From contig NZ_JARBFX010000014.1 in NCBI RefSeq assembly GCF_028863665.1, positions 1 through 64,000 on the forward strand: a stretch of 64,000 nt of DNA, in the 5' to 3' direction. Source of the stretch: Aquabacter sediminis. GTDB lineage: Bacteria > Pseudomonadota > Alphaproteobacteria > Rhizobiales > Xanthobacteraceae. Below are positions 17,865-26,024 of this stretch, piece by piece (position 1 is the first letter of the stretch; the number at the start of each line of letters is the position of its first letter). The notes under the pieces were generated by a model, which was not told the DNA's origin, ran no database searches, and saw nothing but the letters and a program-made list of their open reading frames with translations. Both the position numbers and the translations under genes were made by a program.

Positions 17865-18682
17865 GGCTGTTTTCCGGTGGGGTGCAGGATGGGATCCTGG
17901 CTGCGCAAGCTGTCATAAACGGCGGTGATGCTATCGTCGGAGATGCTGGTGTCGCCCAGATAGGGCAGATCGACGATGGCGATGGCGCCCAGCATGAGCG
18001 TCAGCATGATGAGCTGCACCGTCAGCGTGACCACGCGCATCAGGCTCGCCTCCATGAGGCGCAGCGCGCAGATGATGATGACGCCGGCAATGCTGATGAC
18101 GCTCACCGTGTAGAACATGGTGGGCAAGGTGTTGGAGATGTTCATGAGCCGGTCGTTGCGCGCCTGTGCCACCTGGTCGGCAGCCACCAGGATGCGGCCG
18201 AAGACTGTGTTGGTCTTCGGCGATTGCGGATCGATCCGGTCGATCTCGCGGAACACATTGGTCAGTGCGGCGGAGGTGCGCTCGCTGCCATGGCCGAAGC
18301 GCAGGCCGGGCCACTCGTCGGTCAGGATCGACCCGGTATAGGCGATGAGCGCCTCCCGCGCTTTCAACGCCGGTGCTGTTTGATCGAGGATGAGAAGGCG
18401 GTTGAGGCTCTTGATGGCCTGGGCCTCCTGCGAAACCTTGTCGTCCATGCCGGAGGCCGTGGTCATGACCAAGGCGAGCACGAAGCCGAGGACCACGTAG
18501 CCCCCGGACATGGTGTTCTGCGTCGCGGTGTCGATGATGTCCGTGTCGTACTGAAGGCACTGGAACTTCCGGTTCACGGCCTGCAGCACCAGCGTCACCA
18601 GCCCCAGGATCAGGCAGGACACGATCGGAAACAGGACCAGAAGCTGCGTGTCCGTCAGTCGTTCGATGAGGAGGGCGTACAT
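17861..18682 (-). CDS. DUF4239-type (bestrophin-like) membrane protein
   Basis: A 273-residue protein with four likely membrane helices: about 12-35, 57-77, 185-206 and 212-236. Between helices 2 and 3 is a cytoplasm-type helical domain (DDKVSQEAQAIKSLNRLL and FREIDRID). The layout matches the DUF4239 bestrophin-like family, whose function is unknown. It is the middle gene of a three-gene minus-strand operon, 30 bp after the TAXI-type gene. Confidence 0.7.
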   Translation of the reverse strand: MYALLIERLTDTQLLVLFPIVSCLILGLVTLVLQAVNRKFQCLQYDTDIIDTATQNTMSGGYVVLGFVLALVMTTASGMDDKVSQEAQAIKSLNRLLILDQTAPALKAREALIAYTGSILTDEWPGLRFGHGSERTSAALTNVFREIDRIDPQSPKTNTVFGRILVAADQVAQARNDRLMNISNTLPTMFYTVSVISIAGVIIICALRLMEASLMRVVTLTVQLIMLTLMLGAIAIVDLPYLGDTSISDDSITAVYDSLRSQDPILHPTGKQP

Positions 18683-18712
18683 CCCGCTGCCGCTTTCTCT
18701 AGGATGTGGAGT

Positions 18713-20089
18713 CTAGGAGGGTTGCTCCAGCGTGGAGCGCTTCTTCCGGGCGTCCTGAAGCGTGCCGCTGATGGTGCGTCGCAGGTTGAAATAGTGGCGC
18801 AACTGGTCGTCGGCGACCCAGGTGGTGGCCACCGTGTGATCCAGTTGCTGGAGCCCGGCAATCACCACATCCACCTGACCAGCCGTGCCGGCGGCGCCCA
18901 GCTCGTCTTCCAGGTAGCGAAGCTCCCAGAAATGCAGCCAGAGCAGCCGCTGCGAGGCAAAGCTGCGATAACCGAACAGCTTCTTGAAAGCCGGCAGGGC
19001 GAGCAGGAACAGGGCCAGCAGCACCACCCAGACATTCTCCACCATGGCGGCCAGCCAGAACGGCAGGTAGCTGAAAAAGACGGGCACGCCGGTGGTGTAG
19101 AAGCGCAGGCCCACCGGGCTCAGGGGGAAGCCCTGATCCTTGTAGCGGGGGAGGGTGTCAGCGGCGGGGAAGAAGTTGTTGGTCTTCAGGTTGGTGTCCC
19201 GTGCCGCCATCAGGAAGGCCCATTGCACCGTGGGGTGCGTGTCCTTTTCCACCAGGAGGTTCACGCCCGAGGCCAGCAGCGCCACATCGGCCCGCGGACG
19301 GATCTCGGCAATGTCCAGCGCGCCGCGCGGCACGGTCACCTTCTGCAGGAAGGGCAGGCGGCGTGCATAGGCATCGGCGAGCGGGAAGTTCATCAGCTGG
19401 ATCTGCGGCGCGTTCAGCAGTTTCTGAACCAGCGTGGAGCGGAAGCCGTCGACGATGAAGAGCGCGTCGATCTGGCCGGCAAGCAGGCGCTCTACCGCCT
19501 CCTCATGGGGGAGCTTCAGGAAATTGGGCCTGTCGCCCGTGCCGGGATTGTTCATCTCCATCAGCGTGGCGAAAAGCTTCTGGCTCACCGTGCCGGGCGC
19601 TCCCACGGCCACGACCTTGTCCTTGATCTCCTGGAACGGGTCGTCCGCGGCCACGGGGTCGCCCCGATAGAACAGCCACAGCGGCGCCAGCGCCACATTG
19701 CCCAGCGAGACGAGATCGGGATAGGCGGCAGGCGATCCCGCGCCCGAAATCACGAAGCTCGCATTGATGCGAGACTTGGGATCCCGCAACTCCTTCTCGA
19801 TCTCGTTCAGCCCCATCCGGTTTTCGACCTGGAGGGAGAGGCCTTGGCGCTGGAAATAGGCCTGGAAGGCTTCGCCGAGCTTGTCCGTCAAGGTGTCGCG
19901 CTGGCCCGTCGCTAGGTAGGTGGCGCGCCCCGGCATCGGATTGATATAAAAGAGCACGGCGAGCGCAGCCAAGGCGAGCGCGGCTGCAACCGGCACGTAA
20001 TAGATGCTGATCCGGCTCAGCGTCGAAATTTCGCGCGCCAGATCATGGCGCGCGTACATGCGGATATAGGCGAGAAGACTTTTGAACAT
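18713..20089 (-). CDS. Membrane-anchored TAXI-family solute-binding-like protein
   Basis: A 458-residue protein. An N-terminal membrane anchor (about 29-49) follows a basic cytoplasmic start. Residues about 55-345 form a TAXI-type binding domain (YLATGQ near the start, ISGAGSPAAYPDL, VGAPGTVSQKLF, VDGFRSTLVQ). A second membrane span (about 360-382) and a 70-residue helical cytoplasmic tail follow. No TRAP permease gene is nearby, so it may act as a sensor or as partner of the DUF4239 protein rather than in transport. The start at 20089 has a promoter immediately upstream. Confidence 0.8.
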   Translation of the reverse strand: MFKSLLAYIRMYARHDLAREISTLSRISIYYVPVAAALALAALAVLFYINPMPGRATYLATGQRDTLTDKLGEAFQAYFQRQGLSLQVENRMGLNEIEKELRDPKSRINASFVISGAGSPAAYPDLVSLGNVALAPLWLFYRGDPVAADDPFQEIKDKVVAVGAPGTVSQKLFATLMEMNNPGTGDRPNFLKLPHEEAVERLLAGQIDALFIVDGFRSTLVQKLLNAPQIQLMNFPLADAYARRLPFLQKVTVPRGALDIAEIRPRADVALLASGVNLLVEKDTHPTVQWAFLMAARDTNLKTNNFFPAADTLPRYKDQGFPLSPVGLRFYTTGVPVFFSYLPFWLAAMVENVWVVLLALFLLALPAFKKLFGYRSFASQRLLWLHFWELRYLEDELGAAGTAGQVDVVIAGLQQLDHTVATTWVADDQLRHYFNLRRTISGTLQDARKKRSTLEQPS

Positions 20090-20096
20090 CCTCGAT

Positions 20097-20125
20097 CATA
20101 TGAAAGAGGTTCATATACGGGTCAA
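20097..20125 (-). promoter_or_regulatory. Sigma-70-like promoter with operator-like dyad
   Basis: On the minus strand TTGACC (20120-20125) and CATATG (20097-20102) are 17 bases apart, very close to the start at 20089, giving a near-leaderless transcript. An inverted repeat TATGAA-AGAGG-TTCATA (20099-20115) sits in the spacer and could bind a repressor. Confidence 0.45.
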
Positions 20126-20281
20126 GCGCCGAAAATAATTGCACGGGCAAACCAAGTATTGCTCGGGGCGGGTGGTTGTGCCTTTGCTTGGCCTGCTTCA
20201 GGTAGATTTAAAATATTGGTGTCTATTGGCCCGCTACCACCCGGCTGGCCGCAAGGAAATGGAATTTGGCGAGGAGGTATA

Positions 20282-20383
20282 ATGAGCCCCTCGTTCCGCA
20301 ATGGCCGGGTTCGCGGGGCGGCCGGTCTGGCAAATGGAAAGCGGAGAATTGTCTCTTGTCCAAGCGCGGGAAAAATGACGTGA
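20282..20383 (+). CDS. Possible 33-residue peptide with perfect Shine-Dalgarno
   Basis: ATG at 20282 is preceded by GAGGAGG with four bases between, the strongest ribosome site in this gap. The peptide (MSPSFRNGRVRG, ending AGKMT) is basic and unlike anything I know. It could be a spurious frame; the call rests only on the ribosome site. Confidence 0.2.
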   Translation: MSPSFRNGRVRGAAGLANGKRRIVSCPSAGKMT

Positions 20384-20565
20384 GGCACGTCGCAGGCGGC
20401 GGTGGCTTTCACTCGCGCGCTGCAGTCTCAGGATTGGAAATATTCTAGGGAGGCTTTGGCGCCCGAAGCCTAAAGCGACTGGCCCCTGCGCGCCGCGGCA
20501 GGCGGGCGGCCTGCAGGAAGGCGATCTTGAGCGCGGCAGACAAGGCGCGATTTCAACGCCAGAGG

Positions 20566-20606
20566 GCGCGATCCGCTGAGATGGACGACATCCGAGCGGA
20601 TCGCGC
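20566..20606. repeat. Long intergenic palindrome
   Basis: Twelve-base perfect arms GCGCGATCCGCT (20566-20577) and AGCGGATCGCGC (20595-20606) with a 17-base spacer. It shares the GCGCGATC core with the element at 6774-6798. Confidence 0.5.
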
Positions 20607-20700
20607 TCCCCGGAGCGCGCACCACATGGGGCATTGCCAGGCACTTGGCACTGCCTGTGCGCGCCGCAGTGCCCGAAGAGGGGCGAAGCGATTCTGCGCT

Positions 20701-22056
20701 TCAGATATCCAGCGTGTTGTCACGCTCCCACTGGGTCAGGTGGCGGGAATAGGCGTTCCATTCCTCGCCCTTGAGCTTGAGGTAGCCGGAAACGAAGCTC
20801 TCGCCGAGGCTGTCCTTCAGCACCTTGGAGCGATCCAGAGCGCGCATGGCATCCAGCATGTTAAGCGGCAGCTTCTTGGCGCCCTTCACCTTGTGGCCGT
20901 CCGTGTACATGTTGATGTCGAGGCGCTTGCCGGGATCGCGGCTATTGGTGATGCCGTCGAGGCCCGCCGCCAGGACGCCCGCCTGTAGCAGATAAGGGTT
21001 CGCCGCGCCATCGGCGAGGCGGAACTCGAAGCGCCCCGCATCGGGAATGCGGATCATGTGGGTGCGGTTATTGCCCGTATAGGTCACCGTATTGGGCGCC
21101 CATGTGGCGCCCGAAATGGTGCGGGGGGCGTTGATGCGCTTGTAGGAATTCACCGTGGGATTGGTGATGGCGCACAGCGCGTCCGCATTGTGGATGAGGC
21201 CGCCGATGAAATTGTAGCCGAGCGAAGAAACCCCCAGCTCGCCCTTGGGATCGGAGAAGGCGTTCTTGCCGTTGTTCCAGAGCGAGACATGCACGTGGCA
21301 GCCCGAGCCCGTCAGGTTGATGAAGGGCTTGGGCATGAAGGTGGCGCGCAGGCCATGCTTCTCGGCGATGGACTTGACCATGAACTTGAAGAAGACGTGC
21401 CGGTCGGCGGTCAGGAGGGCCGCGTCATAGTTCCAGTTCATCTCGAACTGGCCGTTGGCGTCCTCGTGGTCGTTCTGGTAGGCACCCCAGCCCAGGGTGA
21501 GCATGGCATCGCAGATTTCCTTGATGACCTCGTAGCGGCGCATCAAGGCGGACTGGTCGTAGCACGGCTTCTCGGCGCGGTCGGAGCCGTCCGAGATGGC
21601 GGTGCCGTCGGCGGAGATGAGGAAGTATTCGCACTCCACGCCGGTCTTCATCTCGTAGCCGAGGCTCGCGGCAGCGGCGAGCTGCTTCTTCAGCACCGTG
21701 CGCGGCGCCTGCGCCACCTCCGTGCCGTCCATGTAGAGATCGGAGGCGAGCCACCCGATTTCCGGCTTCCAGGGCAGCTGGATGAGGGAGGAGGCGTCCG
21801 GAACCGCGAACAGGTCGGGATCGGCCGGGCTCATGTCGAGCCAGGTGGCAAAGCCCGCAAAGCCCGCGCCGGCCTTCTGCATGTCGCCGATGGCTGATGC
21901 GGGGACGAGCTTGGCGCGCAGGCCGCCGAACAGGTCCACATAGGAAATGAGGAAATATTTGATGCCCTTCTCCTGCGCGACCTTCTCAAGGTCGGCGGAG
22001 GCGGCGATGGAGGCGCGGCCTTCGGCTTCGCGCGGCAGGTCGAACGAACGGGTCAT
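20701..22056 (-). CDS. gmaS: GlnT-type glutamine synthetase, probable gamma-glutamylmethylamide synthetase
   Basis: A 451-residue ATP-dependent ligase of the GlnT (type III glutamate-ammonia ligase) family. Visible are the metal-binding acidic residues in ECEYF and NDHEDANGQFEMNW, the CHVHVSLW active-site strand, and the ATP/phosphate segment GNNRTHMIRIP with RFEFRLADG. Sequence alone cannot separate GlnT from GmaS, which joins methylamine to glutamate. The adjacent glutamate-synthase-like genes and the Mgd/Sox set nearby favour GmaS. AGGGGA lies upstream of the ATG. It lies 76 bp after mgsC on the same strand. Confidence 0.75.
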   Translation of the reverse strand: MTRSFDLPREAEGRASIAASADLEKVAQEKGIKYFLISYVDLFGGLRAKLVPASAIGDMQKAGAGFAGFATWLDMSPADPDLFAVPDASSLIQLPWKPEIGWLASDLYMDGTEVAQAPRTVLKKQLAAAASLGYEMKTGVECEYFLISADGTAISDGSDRAEKPCYDQSALMRRYEVIKEICDAMLTLGWGAYQNDHEDANGQFEMNWNYDAALLTADRHVFFKFMVKSIAEKHGLRATFMPKPFINLTGSGCHVHVSLWNNGKNAFSDPKGELGVSSLGYNFIGGLIHNADALCAITNPTVNSYKRINAPRTISGATWAPNTVTYTGNNRTHMIRIPDAGRFEFRLADGAANPYLLQAGVLAAGLDGITNSRDPGKRLDINMYTDGHKVKGAKKLPLNMLDAMRALDRSKVLKDSLGESFVSGYLKLKGEEWNAYSRHLTQWERDNTLDI

Positions 22057-22132
22057 GTGCTGTCCCCTGGAAGGTCTTCGTTTTCGTTAGGCGAGATCGC
22101 GCCGGTTGTGCCCGGCGCGATGAAAGCTGTGG

Positions 22133-23467
22133 TCAGAAGCCGGTGCGGCCCGGGATCCAGTTGGTGCCCGCCAGCGGCACCCCGGCCATGGCGGCGGCCT
22201 CGATGGTGAGGGACACCAGATCCTCCGGCTCCAGATTGTGCAGGTGGCTCTTGCCACAGGCGCGGGCGATGGTCTGGGCTTCCAGGGTCATCACGCCCAG
22301 ATAATTGGCCAGACGCCGGCCGGCCTTGATGGGATCGAGGCGGGACCACAGCTCGGGATCCTGGGTGGTGATGCCCGCCGGGTCGCGGCCCTCGTGCCAG
22401 TCGTCATAGGCACCCGCCGTGGTGCCCAGAGCCTGGTACTCGTCCTCATATTGCGGATCATTGTCGCCCAGCGCCACCAGTGCCGCCGTGCCAATGGCCA
22501 CCGCGTCGGCGCCGAGCGCCAGGGCTTTGGCCACGTCCGCGCCATTGCGGATGCCGCCGGAGACGATGAGCTGCACCTTACGATGCATTCCGAGATCCTG
22601 GAGCGCCTGCACCGCCGGGCGGATGGCGGAGAGGATCGGGATGCCCACATGCTCGATGAACACGTCCTGCGTCGCCGCCGTGCCGCCCTGCATGCCGTCC
22701 AGCACCACCACGTCGGCGCCCGACTTCACGGCGAGGGAGATGTCGTAATAGGGGCGGGAGGCGCCGACCTTCACATAGATGGGCTTTTCCCAGTCCGTGA
22801 TCTCGCGCAGCTCCTCGATCTTGATTTCCAGGTCGTCCGGTCCGGTCCAGTCGGGATGGCGGCAGGCGGAGCGCTGGTCGATGCCCTTGGGCAAGGTGCG
22901 CATGGCGGCCACGCGGTCGGAGATCTTCTGGCCGAGCAGCATGCCGCCGCCGCCGGGCTTGGCGCCCTGGCCGATCACCACCTCAATGGCGTCCGCCTTG
23001 CGCAGGTCGTCCGGGTTCATGCCGTAGCGGGACGGGAGATACTGGTAGACGAGGGTGGAGGAATGGCCGCGCTCCTCAGGCGTCATGCCGCCATCGCCCG
23101 TGGTGGTGGAGGTCCCCATGGCCGAGGCGCCACGCCCCAGCGCTTCCTTGGCGGGAGCGGAGAGGGCGCCGAAGCTCATGCCGGCAATGGTCACAGGCGT
23201 CTTCAGGTGGATGGGCTTCTTGGCGAAGCGGGTGCCCAGCACCACGTCGGTGCCGCACTTCTCGCGATAGCCTTCCAGCGGATAGCGCGAGACCGAGGCG
23301 CCCAAGAACAAGAGGTCGTCGAAATGGGGCAGCTTGCGCTTGGTGCCGCCGCCGCGAATGTCATAGATGCCGGTGGCCGCGGCGCGACGGATTTCGGCCA
23401 GTGTGTGCGGATCGAAGGTGGACGAGAAGCGCGGCAGGGTGCGCGGGACATTGGTGTGGGAGGTCAT
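22133..23467 (-). CDS. mgsC: Glutamate-synthase-like FMN protein, probable N-methylglutamate synthase subunit C
   Basis: A 444-residue FMN-binding TIM-barrel of the GltB central-domain family. Seen are ITIAGMSFGALS-type start of the barrel, GQGAKPGGGGMLLG, DGMQGGTAATQ and the FMN phosphate site VSGGIRNGADVAKALALGADAV. Only three scattered cysteines occur, and the place of the usual CPxG iron-sulfur motif reads DPAGITTQ, so the [3Fe-4S] cluster ligands appear absent. It resembles MgsC/GlxD. It follows mgsB by 77 bp; GAGG precedes the ATG. Confidence 0.82.
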   Translation of the reverse strand: MTSHTNVPRTLPRFSSTFDPHTLAEIRRAAATGIYDIRGGGTKRKLPHFDDLLFLGASVSRYPLEGYREKCGTDVVLGTRFAKKPIHLKTPVTIAGMSFGALSAPAKEALGRGASAMGTSTTTGDGGMTPEERGHSSTLVYQYLPSRYGMNPDDLRKADAIEVVIGQGAKPGGGGMLLGQKISDRVAAMRTLPKGIDQRSACRHPDWTGPDDLEIKIEELREITDWEKPIYVKVGASRPYYDISLAVKSGADVVVLDGMQGGTAATQDVFIEHVGIPILSAIRPAVQALQDLGMHRKVQLIVSGGIRNGADVAKALALGADAVAIGTAALVALGDNDPQYEDEYQALGTTAGAYDDWHEGRDPAGITTQDPELWSRLDPIKAGRRLANYLGVMTLEAQTIARACGKSHLHNLEPEDLVSLTIEAAAMAGVPLAGTNWIPGRTGF

Positions 23468-23544
23468 CTGATCCTCACGCGAGAAAAGACGTTTGACGGG
23501 GCGCGGCGGGCGTCCTCTCCCGCAGTCGGGAGAGGGAAGAGCGC

Positions 23545-24252
23545 TCAGTAGGCGCCGGCATTGTCGATGTGGAAGTTGTAGAGCTGGCGGGCCGAGCCGT
23601 AGCGCTTGAACTCGGACACATCCACTGTGCCCGCGAGGCCCGCGGCGGTGAGCTTCTCGTGCAGATGCTGCTTGTGCTCGTCGCGCAGCTCCTTCTCGAT
23701 GCAGTCGGCACCGAGGCTCTTCACCGAGCCGCGCACGAAGAGCTTGGCCTCATAGAGACTGTCGCCCAGCGCATCGCCCGCATCACCGAACACGATCAGC
23801 GAGCCGGCCTGGCCCATGAAGGCGCTCATATGGCCCACCGAGCCCTGGACGATGATGTCGATGCCCTTCATGGAGATGCCGCAGCGGGCCGAGGCATTGC
23901 CGTCGATGCGCAGCATGCCGCCATGGGCGGTGGCCCCCGCCGACTGACTGGCATCGCCGCGCACATGGACGAAGCCGCTCATCATGTTCTCGGCCACGCC
24001 CACCCCGGCATTGCCGTGGATGATGACGTTGGCCTGCTGGTTCATGCCGGCGCAGTAATAGCCCACATGGCCGTCCACCTCGATGGTGAGGGGCGCCTTG
24101 ACGCCGGCGGCGAGGGCATGGCGGCCATTGGGATTCAGCACCCGCCAGTGCCGGGTATTGCTTTCGCCTGTGGCCTTGTGGAGCGCGGCGTTCAGTTCGC
24201 GCAGGGGGGTCTCTGCGAGGTCGAACGTGACGTCGGGATTGAAGGCGTTCAT
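23545..24252 (-). CDS. mgsB: GXGXG-domain protein, probable N-methylglutamate synthase subunit B
   Basis: A 235-residue protein equivalent to the C-terminal GXGXG beta-helix domain of GltB. Repeated turns with Gly are visible (IHGNAGVGVAENM, VRGDASQSAGATAHGG, IDGNASARCGISMKG, FGDAGDALGDSL). It begins inside the stop of mgsA (ATGA). Together with the amidotransferase and FMN subunits it reconstitutes a split glutamate-synthase-like enzyme. Confidence 0.85.
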   Translation of the reverse strand: MNAFNPDVTFDLAETPLRELNAALHKATGESNTRHWRVLNPNGRHALAAGVKAPLTIEVDGHVGYYCAGMNQQANVIIHGNAGVGVAENMMSGFVHVRGDASQSAGATAHGGMLRIDGNASARCGISMKGIDIIVQGSVGHMSAFMGQAGSLIVFGDAGDALGDSLYEAKLFVRGSVKSLGADCIEKELRDEHKQHLHEKLTAAGLAGTVDVSEFKRYGSARQLYNFHIDNAGAY

Positions 24253-25148
24253 GCGGCGCGGTCCCAGAAATAGACGGTGGCGGGTTCGGGCTCGAAGACG
24301 CGGGCCTTGGAGATGCCCGGCAGATCCACGAGCGCGCGGTATTCGGAGCCGAAGGCGACATATTGGTCGGTCTCGGCCATCACGGCGGGCTTGCAGGCGA
24401 TGGGGTCGCGCAGGACGCCGAAGCCGCTTTCCGTGCCCACCACGAAGGTGAAGAAGCCGTCGAGGTCGCCAAGGCCGGCTTCCAGCGCCTCGCCCAGGGA
24501 CTTGCCCTGCTGCATGCGCCAGGTCAGGTAGCCGGCCGCCACTTCGCTGTCATTCTCGGTGGCGAACGAGATGCCCTCGCGGCGCAGGTTGCGGCGCAGG
24601 TCGTTGTGGTTGGACAGCGAGCCATTGTGCACCAGGCACTGGTCGGCGCCGGTGGAGAAGGGATGGGCGCCGGCGGTGGTCACCGCGCTCTCGGTGGCCA
24701 TGCGGGTATGGCCGATGCCGTGGGTGCCGGCCATGCCCGGCAGGTCGAAGCGCTCGGCGACCGCACGGGGCAGGCCCACTTCCTTGAAGATTTCCATGCG
24801 CGAGCCGGTGCCCACGATAGCGACCTCGGGGTGGCGCTCGGCGAGCGCGGCACGCACCTGGCCCTCATGGGCCTTGGGCACCTCGATCACCGCATGGGTG
24901 GAGCGCACCACCAGCTTGGGCGCGCCGCTGGAGGTCAGCGAGATGGAATTGGCGAGCGCCTCGAAATCATAGCCTTCGACCGCGCGGAGGGAGAGCTTCA
25001 CATGGTCCTTCTCGCCCGACCCGTAGATGGCGAAGCCGGCGCTGTCCGGCCCGCGATCCGTCATGACGCAGAGCATGGAAGAGAGCATGGCGCCGAGGTC
25101 CGGCTCCAGCTTGGGGTCCTTAAGGAAGATACCAACGATGCCACACAT
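24249..25148 (-). CDS. mgsA: Class II glutamine amidotransferase, probable N-methylglutamate synthase subunit A
   Basis: A 299-residue Ntn-type amidotransferase. The catalytic nucleophile is C2 (MCGIVGIF) and the substrate-binding segments are GIGHTRMATES and VHNGSLSNHNDLR. In a split glutamate synthase this domain hydrolyses the gamma-amide; here gamma-glutamylmethylamide would yield methylamine for N-methylglutamate synthesis. First gene of the mgsABC-gmaS operon, behind a 113-bp gap holding an operator-like dyad. Confidence 0.85.
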   Translation of the reverse strand: MCGIVGIFLKDPKLEPDLGAMLSSMLCVMTDRGPDSAGFAIYGSGEKDHVKLSLRAVEGYDFEALANSISLTSSGAPKLVVRSTHAVIEVPKAHEGQVRAALAERHPEVAIVGTGSRMEIFKEVGLPRAVAERFDLPGMAGTHGIGHTRMATESAVTTAGAHPFSTGADQCLVHNGSLSNHNDLRRNLRREGISFATENDSEVAAGYLTWRMQQGKSLGEALEAGLGDLDGFFTFVVGTESGFGVLRDPIACKPAVMAETDQYVAFGSEYRALVDLPGISKARVFEPEPATVYFWDRAA

Positions 25149-25218
25149 GGCGCACTCCGGGCCGGTCAGAAACCTTGACCAAAGTGGTACGCCGCCCAGC
25201 GCCTCCCGTCAACGATCT

Positions 25219-25234
25219 AGAATAAAATTTTCTT
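25219..25234. promoter_or_regulatory. AT-rich dyad upstream of mgsA
   Basis: AGAATAAAATTTTCTT, an imperfect palindrome centred on AATT, stands out in a GC-rich background within the gap between the XRE-cupin gene and mgsA. It is a candidate binding site for that regulator. Confidence 0.35.
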
Positions 25235-25261
25235 GGCAGGAAAAGATAGTGGCGAACGCTC

Positions 25262-25918
25262 TCAGCGGGTGTCGCGGGCGTAGACGATGACGGACAGGTA
25301 GGTCATGGGCCGGACGATGAGTTCCTCGGGGCCGTGGGCGGCGCCGGAATCGAACATCAGTGAGTCGCCGGGGCGCAGGTGATAGGTGCGGTCGGCGTGG
25401 CGATACATGACCTCGCCCGACAGCATGTAGAGGAACTCGACCCCCGCATGGCGGAAGCCCGTATAAGGCGTCGCCTCTTCCGACAGGGTGATGAGATAGG
25501 GCTCCACCACGATATCACCGCCCAGGCCGTGGCCGAGCAACTCGTACTGGTGGCCGACCTTGGTTCCCCGCCGCTCGATGATGACGCCCTGGTGCGCGCG
25601 CACGAAGGAGCAGTCGCGCCGCTCCTCGAAGGCGGAAAACAGCGTGGTGATGGGAACATTCAGCGCCTTGGCGATGGATTGCAGCGTCGCCAGGGAGGGG
25701 GAGATCTGACCGTTCTCGATCTTGGAGAGCATGCCCACCGAGATGCTGGCCGCGCCCGCAAGGTCGGAGACGGTGAGATCGAGCTGCCGGCGGATGGAGC
25801 GCACCTGCACGCCGAGGGCATGTTCCAGGGTGCTCGCGCTTGCGGCCGGTGCGTTCGATCCGGTCACATAATCGACCGCCTCGCTCTGGTCCGCGACCTT
25901 CGCCTTGCGCTCCGCCAC
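25262..25918 (-). CDS. XRE-family regulator with C-terminal cupin domain
   Basis: A 218-residue regulator. The helix-turn-helix (about 37-90) includes LDLTVSDLAGAASISVGMLSKIENGQISPSL; the C-terminal half (about 140-215) is a cupin sensor domain (TGFRHAGVEFLYMLSGE, HLRPGDSLMFDS). GTG at 25918 is chosen because GGGGAGGG lies upstream at good spacing; ATG at 25945 is possible. Regulators of this architecture often control amine or amino-acid catabolism, and this one lies immediately upstream of mgsABC-gmaS on the same strand. Confidence 0.85.
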   Translation of the reverse strand: MAERKAKVADQSEAVDYVTGSNAPAASASTLEHALGVQVRSIRRQLDLTVSDLAGAASISVGMLSKIENGQISPSLATLQSIAKALNVPITTLFSAFEERRDCSFVRAHQGVIIERRGTKVGHQYELLGHGLGGDIVVEPYLITLSEEATPYTGFRHAGVEFLYMLSGEVMYRHADRTYHLRPGDSLMFDSGAAHGPEELIVRPMTYLSVIVYARDTR

Positions 25919-26024
25919 CCCTGACCCTCCCCGGTGAAATCCCATGGGCCAGCTTGCCAGTTTCTGGAGAAGAAAAAAGCCCCTTTCGCGCCAGTCCATG
26001 CGACGAAAGGCGGATTTGGCGCGC

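Larger units (their letters stand above)
20090..20700. other. Gap with palindrome and a possible short ORF
   Basis: About 610 bp between the TAXI-type gene and the GlnT/GmaS gene. The left part is AT-rich and holds the promoter at 20097-20125. The right part holds the palindrome at 20566-20606. Only one short frame (20282-20383) has a good ribosome site. Confidence 0.5.
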
